Source: Rhytidiadelphus loreus
Taxonomy: Eukaryota; Streptophyta; Bryopsida; Hypnales; Hylocomiaceae
Length of the DNA stretch: 64,000 bases
Direction of reading: 5' to 3'
Assembly (NCBI GenBank): GCA_947034895.1
Contig: OX344762.1
Location: 71,480,981 to 71,544,980, forward strand
Part shown: positions 33,349 to 44,542 of the stretch, piece by piece
Position numbering within the stretch: position 1 is the stretch's first letter
How the letters are laid out: every line of letters begins with the position of its first letter
Notes under the pieces: model-generated
What the model was told of the DNA's origin: nothing
Databases searched by the model: none
What the model saw: the letters and a program-made list of their open reading frames with translations, nothing else
Program-made: the position numbers and the translations under genes

Positions 33349-34627
33349 GCATATCTACATTTTGCTTTTTATTTCAGTCATAATGTTTTCATTTACTTAT
33401 TACGACTGAAAGAATTTTGTGGCTATAGATAGGACATTGCTTATGTGTTCACGAAGTTAACTTATATATGTCATGATTCATATGTTTTACAAAAAGAATG
33501 TATCAATGGTTGAGAGCTACAAGTGTACATCCTTACCCTGAACTACGTACCTTAAATTTTATATCCCAAATCCATTTTGGTCTTTCTCTTGACCATATTA
33601 TCTTCATTTTCTTTCTTTTCTTTTTCCTTTTTCTTTTTCACATTTTTCTCGTTTTCATTTTTTTTTCTTCCATATTCATGAAAAAAAATTTAATTACTTT
33701 ATTCATCTATATTCTTTTTTAAATTTCTCCTCTTCAATTTTGGTTCATTTTTTTTTCATTTTTTGAAAGTAGGTTTCTTGTATTTTATACAAGAGTGACA
33801 TTCCAAGAGTGGTCACTCCATTAGGTCATATGGAGTGGAATAGTGGTGGTTGAAAGAAATTCCACATTAATTGAACCTTGGCAAACTGTGCACAAAAATC
33901 CTTTGAATCCACGGTAATAGGGATAGCGGTCATAGGTCCTTAAATTTGCTTGAAATATAACCAAAATCCATAAAAAAAAAAAATTCAAAAAATATGTGTT
34001 TTCGGTATAAAAGTCTAAAAAACATAACTCCAACGCTCACAGCTCACCAAGTCATCGCTCATAGCTCACAAGCTCACCGCTCCACGCTCACATGCTAGCG
34101 TCGTTGGTCATCTGAAATTGCAAGCCAGTGTTCAAAAAACTTTCTTTTTTCAACTTTGAATGCTAATATCTTCCAATCTGTACGGTCAAACTCCATGAAA
34201 TTTTTACCACATGATACTAGACTATTAAAGTACCAGATCCTATGGTTAGATTCTAAAAAAAGTATTTTTTTTGTTCTTTGGATGAATGCAACAAAAATGA
34301 CAGTTTTGAGTAGTTTTTGACATGAGAACGGCCTTGGTCCTTTAGGGGTTAAACATTGTACAAATAGAATAAACCACTTCAAAAGCTAGCTAGAAGACAA
34401 AAAATTTAGTGCCCTTGGCAAATCATGGTTACCTAATGCAAATTTCACTCTATTTGTTCTTATTTGGAGAGAAATGTGCATTGGTAATCATGAATATATT
34501 CTTGTTACAATAAGATATTGTAGAAGGACCCATGGTGTTTCATTCAAGAATCTTATATCTAGACCACAATGTTTGATGAATGATGACAACAATCAAAGTT
34601 TTATTTGAAAACATTGGAATCAACAAT

Positions 34628-34854
34628 GCTAGCATGTGAGCGTAGAGACGTGAGCCTATGAGCCTTGAACCTAGTTGTAGGTATATACCTACAACCAATT
34701 GAAGGTGTTTATAACACATGTATTTATAACATAGGTACACTATAACATGAAAAGAGCCTATAGCATAGGTACCTATAACATAGACACTTATAATCATGGA
34801 AGGTGTCTATAATATAGACTCATAGGCTTATAGATTTTATGCTCACATGCTAGC
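34628..34854. mobile_element. Small inverted-repeat element with GCTAGCATGTGAGC ends
   Basis: A 14-base end, GCTAGCATGTGAGC, is matched exactly in reverse complement at 34841-34854. Inside are repeated words like TATAACATAGG and the 20-base palindrome TTGTAGGTATATACCTACAA at 34675-34694. The same end motif occurs alone at 1040-1053 and 34086-34099, in each case after a run of GCTCAC/CTCACA words, so the family is dispersed. No clear target duplication. Confidence 0.6.
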
Positions 34855-36942
34855 ACTTTTCCATTGGAATGAGGGACTTGAGTATGAACTTCTACCTTTT
34901 GGTTGTATAAGGAAATGGATATTTTAGTGCCTTGATGTTGTGGCCATTTAGAAAAAAGATTGAGACTATTTTTAGGTGAGTAACATTTTTATTATGGATG
35001 CATTTTATGTTGGTTTGATTAGTCCTATTGTTGTACCAATTTCCACAATAATTTTGAAGTGACACTAATTTTGTAGGTAGAAATAATTTTCACTCAAACT
35101 AAAAGAAAAATGATTGTAGCAATATTTTGGGCTAGTATTGGTAGTACAAAAATCATAAGAAATTCATACTTAGTGAAAAAAACATGATTTTTATTACTAT
35201 TGCCACTCTTATGACTATTTGCTTATATTTCAAAAGCCAATAATGTTTTTAACCATCATATTAGGGCAAGGAAATGATTCTACCTTATCAATTTTAAATT
35301 CAAAGTATTAGTATTAATCCCTAAGCTCTTTGAAGTCCTTATTCTAAGTGATGAATGAAATGCTTTCAAGGCTATGTTTTGCACATATAATTTTTTCATT
35401 CATCCAAAAAACCTCTTAAATCTTCATAAACAATCTTCTTTGAGGGAAATTATACAATTGTACAAAGATATAAGCAAAGATGTAAAAACTTTAAAAAAAA
35501 ATTTGGATGTTAATGGATGTCAATGGATTCTGTTAGCAATTTATAACTTTTTTGCTATTTTAGTTAGAATCCCTATGATATCTAGTATAGAAGACAAATT
35601 AAAAAATTAAAGGAAAATCACCAAAAGTAACTATTTAGTAGAGTGGTACCTCTACTTTTAGAGAGACTTTTAGAATGATATTTCTATGTTTACATGATTG
35701 TATATGATTTAACCCTGAGTTTAACCCCTAAAGGACCTAGGCCTTTTTTTTGCCAAAAAACACTCAAAACTCGGGGGGTCATTTAGAGTGTCCATTAGAA
35801 ACCATGTGCAAACAAAACTTTTGACCCCCTATATACTTTTTGAATTTTAAACAAAACAAAATTAAAGAAATATGAATAGATTTTTCTACTTTGAAAGTTT
35901 ATGTTTTGAATTATTGATATTTTCATTTATTAATAATAATTAGTTACAAATTTTTGAAGTAAAAAAATACACTATAGAACTGAAAAATAACTTTCACATC
36001 CCTATATTATATAAGAAAAAATTGTCTAAAAAATGAACAAAATTTTTCTAAGAATAACTCATTATTGAAAGCTCATTTTGAGTTGAATATTGACTCAATG
36101 GTCATCTAAATGTGTCCTCTATAATTATTTGAGTTGAAAAACATGTCATTTTAGTTCATTTTCAACCTCTTCTAGAAATCATTTCATATTTTATTTGAGT
36201 TGGAAATTTTGGCAATAGAAAGCTATAGTCATTATTAAACAATGTTCAAAATTTTAGGTTGAAATCATAGTGTATTAAAAACCACTTGTTCCCAGGTGGT
36301 TTGTTATAGTAGAACTAAGTGCACCCCGCGAGACTCAAAACTTCCATTTCTATAGCGAATAGTAAAAAAAATTGAATTTTTTTTGCACATATAGTTGTAG
36401 GATCTTATACCTAAATATTACAAAAATGTGTGGAAAAAAATTCAGAATTCTTGACCACACAGATTGCAAGATATTTGCGTTTGAATTGAAAAAAACAAGC
36501 TTTTCAACACATTGCGGGACTAGATTATTTGACTTTGAACCTTCTTAAATTAAATTTTTTGCACTATAGAGTTTTGAGCTTTTAATTTTTATTGTAGAGA
36601 ATTGATTTGAGATTATACTAGTAAGTATGCTCAATTACTATTGGTGTCGATTATGGGTGCACTTAACCTTTTTAGTACGGGGTGTCGCTGGGCGCTAGTG
36701 TTTTGCCTGGTTCAGGGTTTTAGGGTTTAGGGCCGTGAGGCTTTGGTTATGGTGTTTCCGTCGGTCCCTAGAAGGCGGGGAGAAGGAGGAATTTTGCGAT
36801 TGCAAGACCTGCGAGAGTGAAGACTTTCAAAGTGGTGACGGAATTCTGCAGTCGGGCGGACGGAGTTTAAAGGCCTCTTGTGCGCAGGCTTACATCACTG
36901 GAGGTCGTCGTCAGGATCCTGAGTTTGTTATTTATAATTGCG
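34855..36942. other. Intergenic stretch, TTAA-element remnant and promoter side of uS9m
   Basis: No gene is supported in 34855-36700. From about 36663 the sequence changes to GC-rich (GTACGGGGTGTCGCTGGGCG) and likely holds the promoter and 5'UTR of the uS9m gene. TTTAGGGTTTAGGG near 36717-36732 resembles the telo-box common in promoters of plant ribosomal-protein genes. Confidence 0.5.
35725..36650. mobile_element. Partial copy of the TTAA-flanked element family
   Basis: TTAA (35721-35724) is followed by CCCCTAAAGGACC, the same 13-base start as the 6.3-kb unit. The interior shares words with other copies, for example GATTGCAAGATATTTGC at about 36463, also at about 51934. A right end with TTAA was not found with confidence; the right coordinate is approximate and the copy may be truncated. 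Confidence 0.5.
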
Positions 36943-39161
36943 ATGGCTTATCTCGGCAGCAAGCTGCGGACTCTTCTTGTTCCGCTTCGCCAGAATGCGG
37001 CCAAATGTATGCTGCCCTCAAGGTCGACCAATTTGCTTCCTCTTTTGCAGCGTCACGTGCTGAGCTCTCGGGATTTTTCGGGAGGTAAGGAAACCTGCTC
37101 TGATGTTTGAGGAATTTCGCCGGATTCGGGGATTTGGGGGTTGAGCGTTGCACTTGTGGAGGTGGTTAGACGAGGGGATAACTAAGATTCGGGGTGAGCA
37201 GATTGGTCAGGATCGCCAGTAAGGGTAACCAATCTTAAGGGCGACATTTTTTCTAATCCCACCATTTTGACTACGGGTATGAACAAAAAGAATCAGATCA
37301 GTGTATCAACAATTTGAAGAAATCATTTCGTTTTCCCCCATACTCCTGATAACATTCTACAGATTTTCAAAGTTGAAATTATAGAAAACCTAATGTTGAC
37401 ACTCGATTATCCTCAAAGCTTCTAAATGCGTGAACTTCGATTGATTGCATCCGAAAACTCTTTAACTTCGATTGGTTGCTTGTATCAGATTGGGGAATTG
37501 GGGACTGTGTGCTTTCCTTTAGTGCAAACTCTCGGTATTGCATTTCGGACGGTGTCCTAAGTACATTTTTTAGGTATACTTACCTTACACTTGCCCTCTA
37601 CTTACAATTTTGGGTGATTGCAGCTGGAGATCCTCCACCCGCTCCTGGCACGTTTGGGCATTTACTGGCACAATCTGGCTTAACGGAGGATGCTCTTGAC
37701 AGCTTGATTGCGCTGAAGGATTTCACAGGCATCGAAGGGCTGCCACCTTTGGAGCTGATTGAGGAGATGGATCCTGAAGGAGAGAAAAAGGCCATGCGGC
37801 GAGAAATTGAGAGACGCAAGCAGGAAGAGATCGACAAGACTCGGGTGAAGACGGTTGATGAGTTCGGAAGAGCCTACGCTACAGGGAAGAGGAAAGAAAG
37901 CATAGCCCGAGTATGGCTCTCCCAGGGAGAAGGGAAGTTTTCCATCAACGGGAAAGCTTTTGATTCTTACTTCCCTGATATTGCCAACCGTATTCATATG
38001 CTGGAGCCTTTCGTGCAAACCAGCATGCTTGGTGCTTTCGATGTGCGCTCAACTGTCAAGGGAGGTGGCACCACAGGTCAACCACTTCATTCTGAGTACA
38101 TTTAGTTGAAACCTGTTCTGTAAATGAATGCCACACCTAAAGTGACACTGTGAGCTTTATTTATAGTTCCAGACCGACTGCATTTATATTCATTCTTCTT
38201 AGCAATTTCGACGGGATTCCAATGCACTGAAGTATGCCTTATTTGGATATTGTATACATTAACTGTAAGGGTTCAAAGTTTAGGAGATAGATGATCTAAC
38301 ATCAGAACACAAGTTCTCATGTTACGGTGGAGTCCGTTCTCAAGGTCAACATGTGATTTAGGGTGTCGCATTCAGCTACATGTCGCAATTAGGTATGAAT
38401 TTGTTGGTGTTGGAATGTCTTCTTGCAACTGCATTTGACATAGGGTATCTACAGGTAACTGGGTATATTGTGTCTGTTGCATTTTCCTCGTGATGTTGTC
38501 CTAATTATTCGTTACTCTTTCGTTAATTATTATTCAGGTCAATCAGGAGCAATCCGACATGGTATTAGTAAAGCTTTGCAACTTTTTGATCCCAATCTTC
38601 GACCGCTACTGAAGTCAGGTATGATTGCCATGTTTCTTTTTCAACTCTCTAACCATTTTTGGTTTTACTTTTGCTGTGAATTTTAGCGTGGTTCAATGTG
38701 AAATATGTTTTACGAATCACATTAGAATGTGCAGGTTGAATCAACAAGCCTTAAATTTGAACTAATATCTTGTGTAACTAGGAGTCAGATAATCCATTGC
38801 ATTATGTGCATTTCAGGGAATTTTGTCTGATCCGCCTTAGAGAAGAAGCTTGAAACTTCGTTGTCTCAAATACTTTCAGCATGACTCATTCTTATTACGT
38901 GGACTAGTTTAAAGTTGATACTGAACAAAACAAAGTAAAATAAATAAAGTTTTGATATTTGCACCTATTTCCTGTTATCTTAAACTTTTAAACCATATTG
39001 TCCCCAAGTCTCTTCACTGGTTTGCTTCAGAACATTTCTAATCCTGGTCCTTCGTTGTGCGTGGAACAGCTGGTATGTTGACGAGGGACTCGAGAGTAGT
39101 GGAGCGGAAAAAGCCTGGAAAGGCAAAGGCTCGAAAGAGTTTTCAGTGGGTCAAGCGGTAA
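36943..39161 (+). CDS. RPS9M: Mitochondrial small-subunit ribosomal protein uS9m
   Basis: Four exons, 36943-37084, 37624-38076, 38538-38618 and 39070-39161, give 255 residues with all phases matching. The first exon encodes [20 protein letters not shown] and further Arg/Ser/Leu-rich, acid-free sequence, as expected of a mitochondrial targeting peptide. The middle is a charged plant-type linker ([20 protein letters not shown]). The uS9 core follows: [19 protein letters not shown], then [12 protein letters not shown], then [20 protein letters not shown]. It ends with the C-terminal tail [16 protein letters not shown] that reaches the decoding centre in the 30S family. The protein builds the mitoribosome small subunit. 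It is intact, and convergent with PGR/TMEM19 downstream. A plastid uS9 is unlikely, because the [13 protein letters not shown] linker is that of the plant mitochondrial form. Confidence 0.93.
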
Positions 39162-40474
39162 ACCCCGGAGGAACAGATTATATACAGATCATTATCTGGA
39201 GGTTCTATTATCTCTTGTGCTTTGTGTGATCAAAATTGGAACTTTGCATTCAAGCATGGTACTATTTGAAGCTACCCCTTGCCATTAACCTGAGAAATCT
39301 GAGATACTTTCGCCTTGCCAACTGTGAGAGTGTGTTTCTCACGTACTTCATCACATTTGTAGTTCAGACGTTTAGACCTGGGGACTTTGAGACTACCATC
39401 TAGTGAAGGTTGCATCACAAGGAGGTTCTTTATCTAGAAACTCGGAATGTTTTGGGAGCACACAATAAGCTTCTCAATTATTTGAGTGCTACGGTGAATT
39501 CTCACCATTTACTATCTGAAGGAATCACTTCATAGCATTTTCTGTGACGTTTTTTTGTTGAATGTGTCAAATTTCTAGGCAACAGTGGTGATGAATGATT
39601 GCATGTTGGACGGTTGGCTTTACCCATGAAGTACCAGGAGCCTCAAATTTGAACCTGATGTTTTTTAGAGCAGTCTTGTGTAGGTCATTTTTAGGACTTT
39701 CTTAGTTCAATTTTATTTATTTTTCTACAAGTGCAATGCTCTTTTCTGATTCTGCTGATATACAATTTAGGCTCATTTGAGTTATATTCAAATGCTCATT
39801 CAAATTCGCAGTTTTCAAACAATGAATCCTTGGTATTTCAGGGGTTAAGGTAGAGGGTATTGTTTACTTCACTTGCATAACATGTGGAGTGATTTTTGGA
39901 AGATTTACACTACAGATTTAGGTACAAGAATCAATTATGGTGAGATCAAATTTCTATCAGATTGTAGACCACTATTGTAGGGATAGTAGGCAACCCCATT
40001 TCCATTCCAAATCAGTGACCAAAAATATTTAGTCCAGTAATGCTTCTACCACCTGCTGACGAGTCCAACCAAGTGTATGAATAGATAAATTGCTGTAAGC
40101 AATGGGGTCAGTACGGGAGACAATATCAGACCCCTAATGGTTTTAGTTTCCTCTACCTTCTGCAAGACGATGCATTTATTTAGACTTGAAGGACTAACTT
40201 TTTGAGGCAGATTGATAAACCCTCTGAAGGACACCAATCTAGACCAATTCCGGATTCACATTGCTACAGTAAATTACATAGGTTTAGGGGAGTATTGATA
40301 CAGAACAATTTCCAGAAAGATTTACAAAGCTACGTTCTAATAAACACATCCCCCGCCCGCCAAATAGTATCTCACATCAACGAGACAAAATCGTTCACAA
40401 TCGTTGACTATCACATAATCGCAGTAAGAGTTTTGCTTGCTAGAGCAGCATCAAGAATGACAAATCCCAAGCTG
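39162..40474. other. Intergenic stretch between convergent genes
   Basis: 3' flanks of uS9m (+) and PGR/TMEM19 (-). No coding sequence is visible. A TTCAGGGGTTAAGG at about 39837-39850 looks like a right border of the TTAA family but lacks a convincing left partner. Confidence 0.5.
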
Positions 40475-43384
40475 TTAGAATATGTAAAGAGAAGCTGCCG
40501 CTGAAGCTAGCGCGATAACAAGAGCAGACGCGAAGTTGACATCCGTATTGGACAAGAGATCATGCCCCGTTATCTTCTGTACTGTAGGCCCTGGCTTTGC
40601 TACCACCTGCAAAGAGGAGCCACACATCAGCCAGATGATAATACCGGACCACTGCAGCTGCACAGAATGCAAAACAAAATGGAATTCACAGTTGTGCACT
40701 CTCATTCCCCCACTCAATGAATGGGAGATGAAGCCTCGTCGATGTCCTGCAACTAGCACTCTCAACTAGCTGACAACTAGTTCATCAAGCATTGGACACA
40801 GAATGAGAGAGACAAAGCAGATTGCATTGGGAATACACTAGAGCTTGCCATCAAAAGCTCCAGTTTTTTTGCACCAAGAAAATAGGGATGAGTGCAAAGA
40901 GAATGAGAAAGAAGTTTAAAATTCCACGAGTTCACTAAAGTAGCCTACTGTAAAATGAACATAACCGATTGTGTCCAGAACGTACCCTTTGTGTAGGCTA
41001 GAGCAGATGCTCTTGCCCTCAGTACATGGCTTAACTTGAAATACAACACATGTTTTGATGGTCAAGATTTTCGCTTCAAATTGTATTGAAGGGATACATT
41101 CTGGCTCCAGAATGTCTCTGCTCGTTCTACAGCAAGCTACCTTACTATAACTCCTAATAGCAAGAGGAGGCACATTGAAATATTCACAATTACACCTCTT
41201 CATTATGACCTCTCTAAAATGACACTCAAGAATATCCTGCACAATCGCTACATTATCGTTGACTATAGCACACTTGTCACACATTTCAACTATGTCATAG
41301 CGAAAGATTGAGACCCCGGTGGTAGATTAAAGTGTCTCGAGTGTAATACCTTCTTCCGAACTTTGCACATCCCACTGAATTGAACAGTGGCTCCCAGAAA
41401 CGAATCCAGGACACTTCCAAAAAAGCCACAGAGGGTTCCCAGAGGGAGAGCCAGCAACTGCATTCGCCAAACTTGGCCTTCGCAGTGAGTGGAAAACAAC
41501 CCCGCCAACACAAATATTAAACCTATGAACGCTCCTCCAGCAGCGGAGGCGACTGTGCCCAACACGGACACACCTCCATTCGTACCCCGCGGCACTGGCT
41601 GTACCAAAGAACACCTCAGAACCAACTCACCTTCTGCTTTAAAATAGGCAAACTAACTACAGTTCATTCAATTGTCAATTACATCTCACCATTATATATA
41701 ATCGTTCAATCAAATAGAAGCCGATTTAAATTTCACGCAAACCACACCAACCAAATAGCGTCAATTAGCCAGTCCCGCATTGCCAACTCTGCTAACTAAC
41801 TTGCAATGAATATTCTTTCATTTCCACCAATTTTGGACAAGTAAAAGCACTGTGCCTATATGAATGCCTATATGAATGGTTCGAAGTGCTAAATCTGTTA
41901 ACACCAATCAAGTAGTACCAAATACCTAACTTTCTACACTCTCAAGTTACCTTGCAAGTGTAGCCACACAAAGGGTTAGTTGACTTCCACCTAACTAATA
42001 GACCTACCGCCCCAGTTAGGTGATTGGCACCGCTTGGTTAATGCGGGTAAGGCTTACCAATCAATGACAGATACTTCTTCAAAAGGCAATCAAATTACAA
42101 CCAGCCTTAACCTACTTCCGTGCATATGAAAAGTCCAAAATGCAGGAAGAGTAGGAAATACTTTTTCCAAAGTACTTGTAAACATATCGCTTATGAGTAC
42201 TATCTAGAATTTGGCACCATAGGTAATCCATCGACACATGGATACAGCACTAAGTAAATTCGGTACTTTGCGCCTAGAGAACAACGAGACACTAAAATAA
42301 ACATCTGTAGGTGACGAAAATGCTCTAATTAATTGAATAAAGTTCAATAACATTTCGATATCAAAAATTAGGTTTCGGAATGGGCAGCACGGTCATCTTG
42401 CCTTGAAGGAGGTGATGAGGCGAGGCTGGCTCTTGCTCAACACACCGATTTCAGAGGACCAAGTGTCGCCGTTGCAGCAAGCGTAGTGGCCCAGAACGCC
42501 TGCCAACAGGGCTGTGACCAACGGCGACCTCTGCGCGTCCAAGCAGGCGTCCTGCCACCCCGTCAGGACCGCCACTCCTAGCGACAGCACCGTTCCCACG
42601 CCTCCATTAGCCACCACCTGCGTCCTGCCGGCCATAGAATCATATGACTAAGGAAACCAAACCTAAAGAGAACACTTCAAGTGCTAATCATAGTGACTGA
42701 TATTCCTGCTAGCAAATCACGAAGAATTTCAACGCACCCGCGAATGCGTTTTTTCCGATAACATATGCAAACAGTTCAATAAAGGTTCAACGTTTTATCG
42801 GTACATGACCTAAAACCGACACAAATTCTGATGTCGAGTGTGAGCTTATCCATTCTCCAAATCAATATGTAATGCAATATGTAACGCAAGATTATTGGGC
42901 TGTCTCAATTTAGATACCTCTACCACAGTCCACCCATGCCCTAATTCTTCAAAAACTTCCGACTCGTTCCCAACCTTACCAATCCCGTTGTCCGCCGTGC
43001 TTAAAATCCTCTTCGATGCTTTGCTTCACGTCCGATTTGTACTTCGTCAGATGAGACGAGCTGAAAAAGAATGCGAGTATCACCGCTCCAAACCTGCAGA
43101 GCGCCCCGACAAATTGCTTGAATCCACATTCTCCCACACTCATGAAAATTGTGCGTTTGCACCGTACATGAAAATTGGAGAGATATCGAAGATAATGCTT
43201 AAGGGAGGGAAAGAGATTCGGACCTTGGTCCAGACATTAAGGAGAGAGTGACCACCAGCGAACCAGCCACGGCCCCTGATGTGGACAACGATTGTTTCCG
43301 CCACGATCGCAAGGCGATCAAACAGGACACTCCTACGGCCACAAGCGGCCGGACCACTCCCAAACTGGCGCTGTCCATAGCCAT
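40475..43384 (-). CDS. PGR: PGR / TMEM19-like membrane protein (DUF92)
   Basis: Five exons on the minus strand, 43384-43224, 43093-42980, 42624-42402, 41598-41350 and 40606-40475, give 292 residues, near the usual 288 of the plant family. The family's hallmark stretches are in order: GVVRPLVAVGVSCLIALRSW with SLSTSGAVAG, FGAVILAFFFSSSHLTKYKS, GHYACCNGDTWSSEIGVLS with QPRLITSFK, PVPRGTNGGVSVLGTVASAA, FGSVLDSFLGATVQFSG and KPGPTVQKITGHDLLSN. It has about six membrane helices. The Arabidopsis relative PGR is reported as a plasma-membrane glucose-responsive regulator; DUF92 also includes the plastid kinase VTE6. The start is ATG 43384, or the second ATG two codons later. Intron 3 needs a GC donor (AAG|GCAAGA), because reading on meets TGA. 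Intron 1 has a weak donor, GTCCGA. Confidence 0.92.
41190..41335. repeat. Intron-resident dispersed repeat, copy 1
   Basis: This stretch in the PGR intron next to exon 4 resembles 62993-63130 in the intron of the last gene of the window. Shared blocks in order: CCTCTT-ATTATGACCT, an AAAATG-CA stretch, ATATC-TGC, a TATC/TGTCGTTGA block, TTGTCACACATT, TAGCGA-AAAG-TTG, and CACCGGTGGT / CCCCGGTGGTAGATT-AAG. Both copies have the same orientation on the plus strand. It is not a recognised tRNA or snoRNA. Confidence 0.65.
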
Positions 43385-44542
43385 AGCCGGCAACGGATGA
43401 CGCCTTTTGTCACCCCAAACGCGAAAATTTTGCAGCAAACTGATGCTTGACGAGCTCGACAATTGGCCTGGACGCAAGTCGCGCTTGCACTTGCAGCTTC
43501 CGCAGGAGCGTGACCGAAGTGATCTTGGGGTTGGCAGATTTTCTTTTTCTTTTTGGTAAGTTTCCAACTTCTGGAAAGCTATTCTTTTTTAACATTCAAT
43601 TGGACTTAAAAAAAATTTGGTTGCTTTTAGTTTGCCAACAAGTCAAAGTTACTCCATGAATGTAGTTTTTTCTTACAACAGTATGGGTACATGCACACTT
43701 GGCGTTTGGAAACACCGGCAGTAGTAAGGTAAAATAGTCAAGGAACGAAGACTATTGGGATCTGTGTCAGGTGAGGTTCGTATTAGTAGCTGCGAGCTAG
43801 ACGGTGCTAGTGGGCCAGACTTTACTTTAGTGCTGTTCGTATATGGCGAGTAAGTTACAGTGTTAGGAGGGTTTTAGACAATGTTCGAGGTTATTTTTTA
43901 TGGCGTGTCCGCACCATGTAGGAGGTGTTACAACGCTTGCAGGCAACCCCGGCACTTGTAGATTAATCCGTGCGACGAGGGGGTTCAGCGACGCCTGTTT
44001 TTCCTGTGGATCCCAGTGGCGAGGTGAGAGAGAGGAGGAGGAATTCGACGTTGTTAGGTGGACGTGGAGCAATTGCGTTGCTGAAGGAAGTGGCTGTCTG
44101 CACGAATTTTTGAGAAGCAAACGTTGTGCATGTCAGGTGAAAAACTGATGATTCTTGGTGGTCGTTTTTGCACTGTGGTTGGCATTTAGGGTTCGAAAGT
44201 CCTCGTCTAGCGTCGCCGCATCTTGCTCGCTCTTCTCGATGGATGCAAGGGTAGTCGTCGAATGTTTTTGTAAAAACTTTTGTTTGTCACAGCCTTCGTT
44301 TTCACGGTCAGCAATGCACTTGTAGTTCAGGTTGTCTTTATCAAAAAACAAAAATTCTCACGTACTCATTGCTTAAATCTTCCAATCCATGCTTGTTGTT
44401 TGTTTCGGTTTCTCTCCTCCATGACCACTTCATTGAATTCATTGCCCTGTTGTGGTCGACCCCTTAATTATCAATCCACTTCTGAGGCGCTGACTTCTTC
44501 TGTGTGTAGCTGCGCCAGTTTTTCAAATTTCCAGAGACATCA
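43385..44542. other. Intergenic stretch between PGR and the Harbinger nuclease
   Basis: 5' side of both genes, so it likely holds two promoters and the left end of the PIF/Harbinger element. The minus-strand frame continues open above the PGR start but has no ATG and loses similarity. No inverted end was recognised. Confidence 0.45.

Larger units (their letters stand above)
28007..34348 (+). mobile_element. TTAA-flanked 6.3-kb unit containing a SWIM-type transposase gene
   Basis: The left end CCCCTAAAGGACCA is matched exactly in reverse complement at the right end, with TTAA directly outside (28003-28006 and 34349-34352). These are piggyBac-style borders, yet the gene inside has MULE-like domains. 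About 28085-28380 closely resembles 57180-57480 inside another TTAA element, so the outer parts belong to a family that also occurs without the gene. The simplest reading is a non-autonomous TTAA element into which a MULE-like element inserted. I could not find separate inverted ends for the inner element, so a single composite element cannot be excluded. Confidence 0.7.

Noticed and set aside
39281..39850. Possible TTAA element downstream of uS9m (TTAACCTGAGAAAT and TTCAGGGGTTAA)
   Set aside because: The left border lacks the CCC start and the ends match poorly; could be chance in an AT-rich flank.
43385..43567. Open extension of PGR exon 1 upstream
   Set aside because: It opens with TTG, lacks ATG and family similarity; ATG 43384 gives the normal length.
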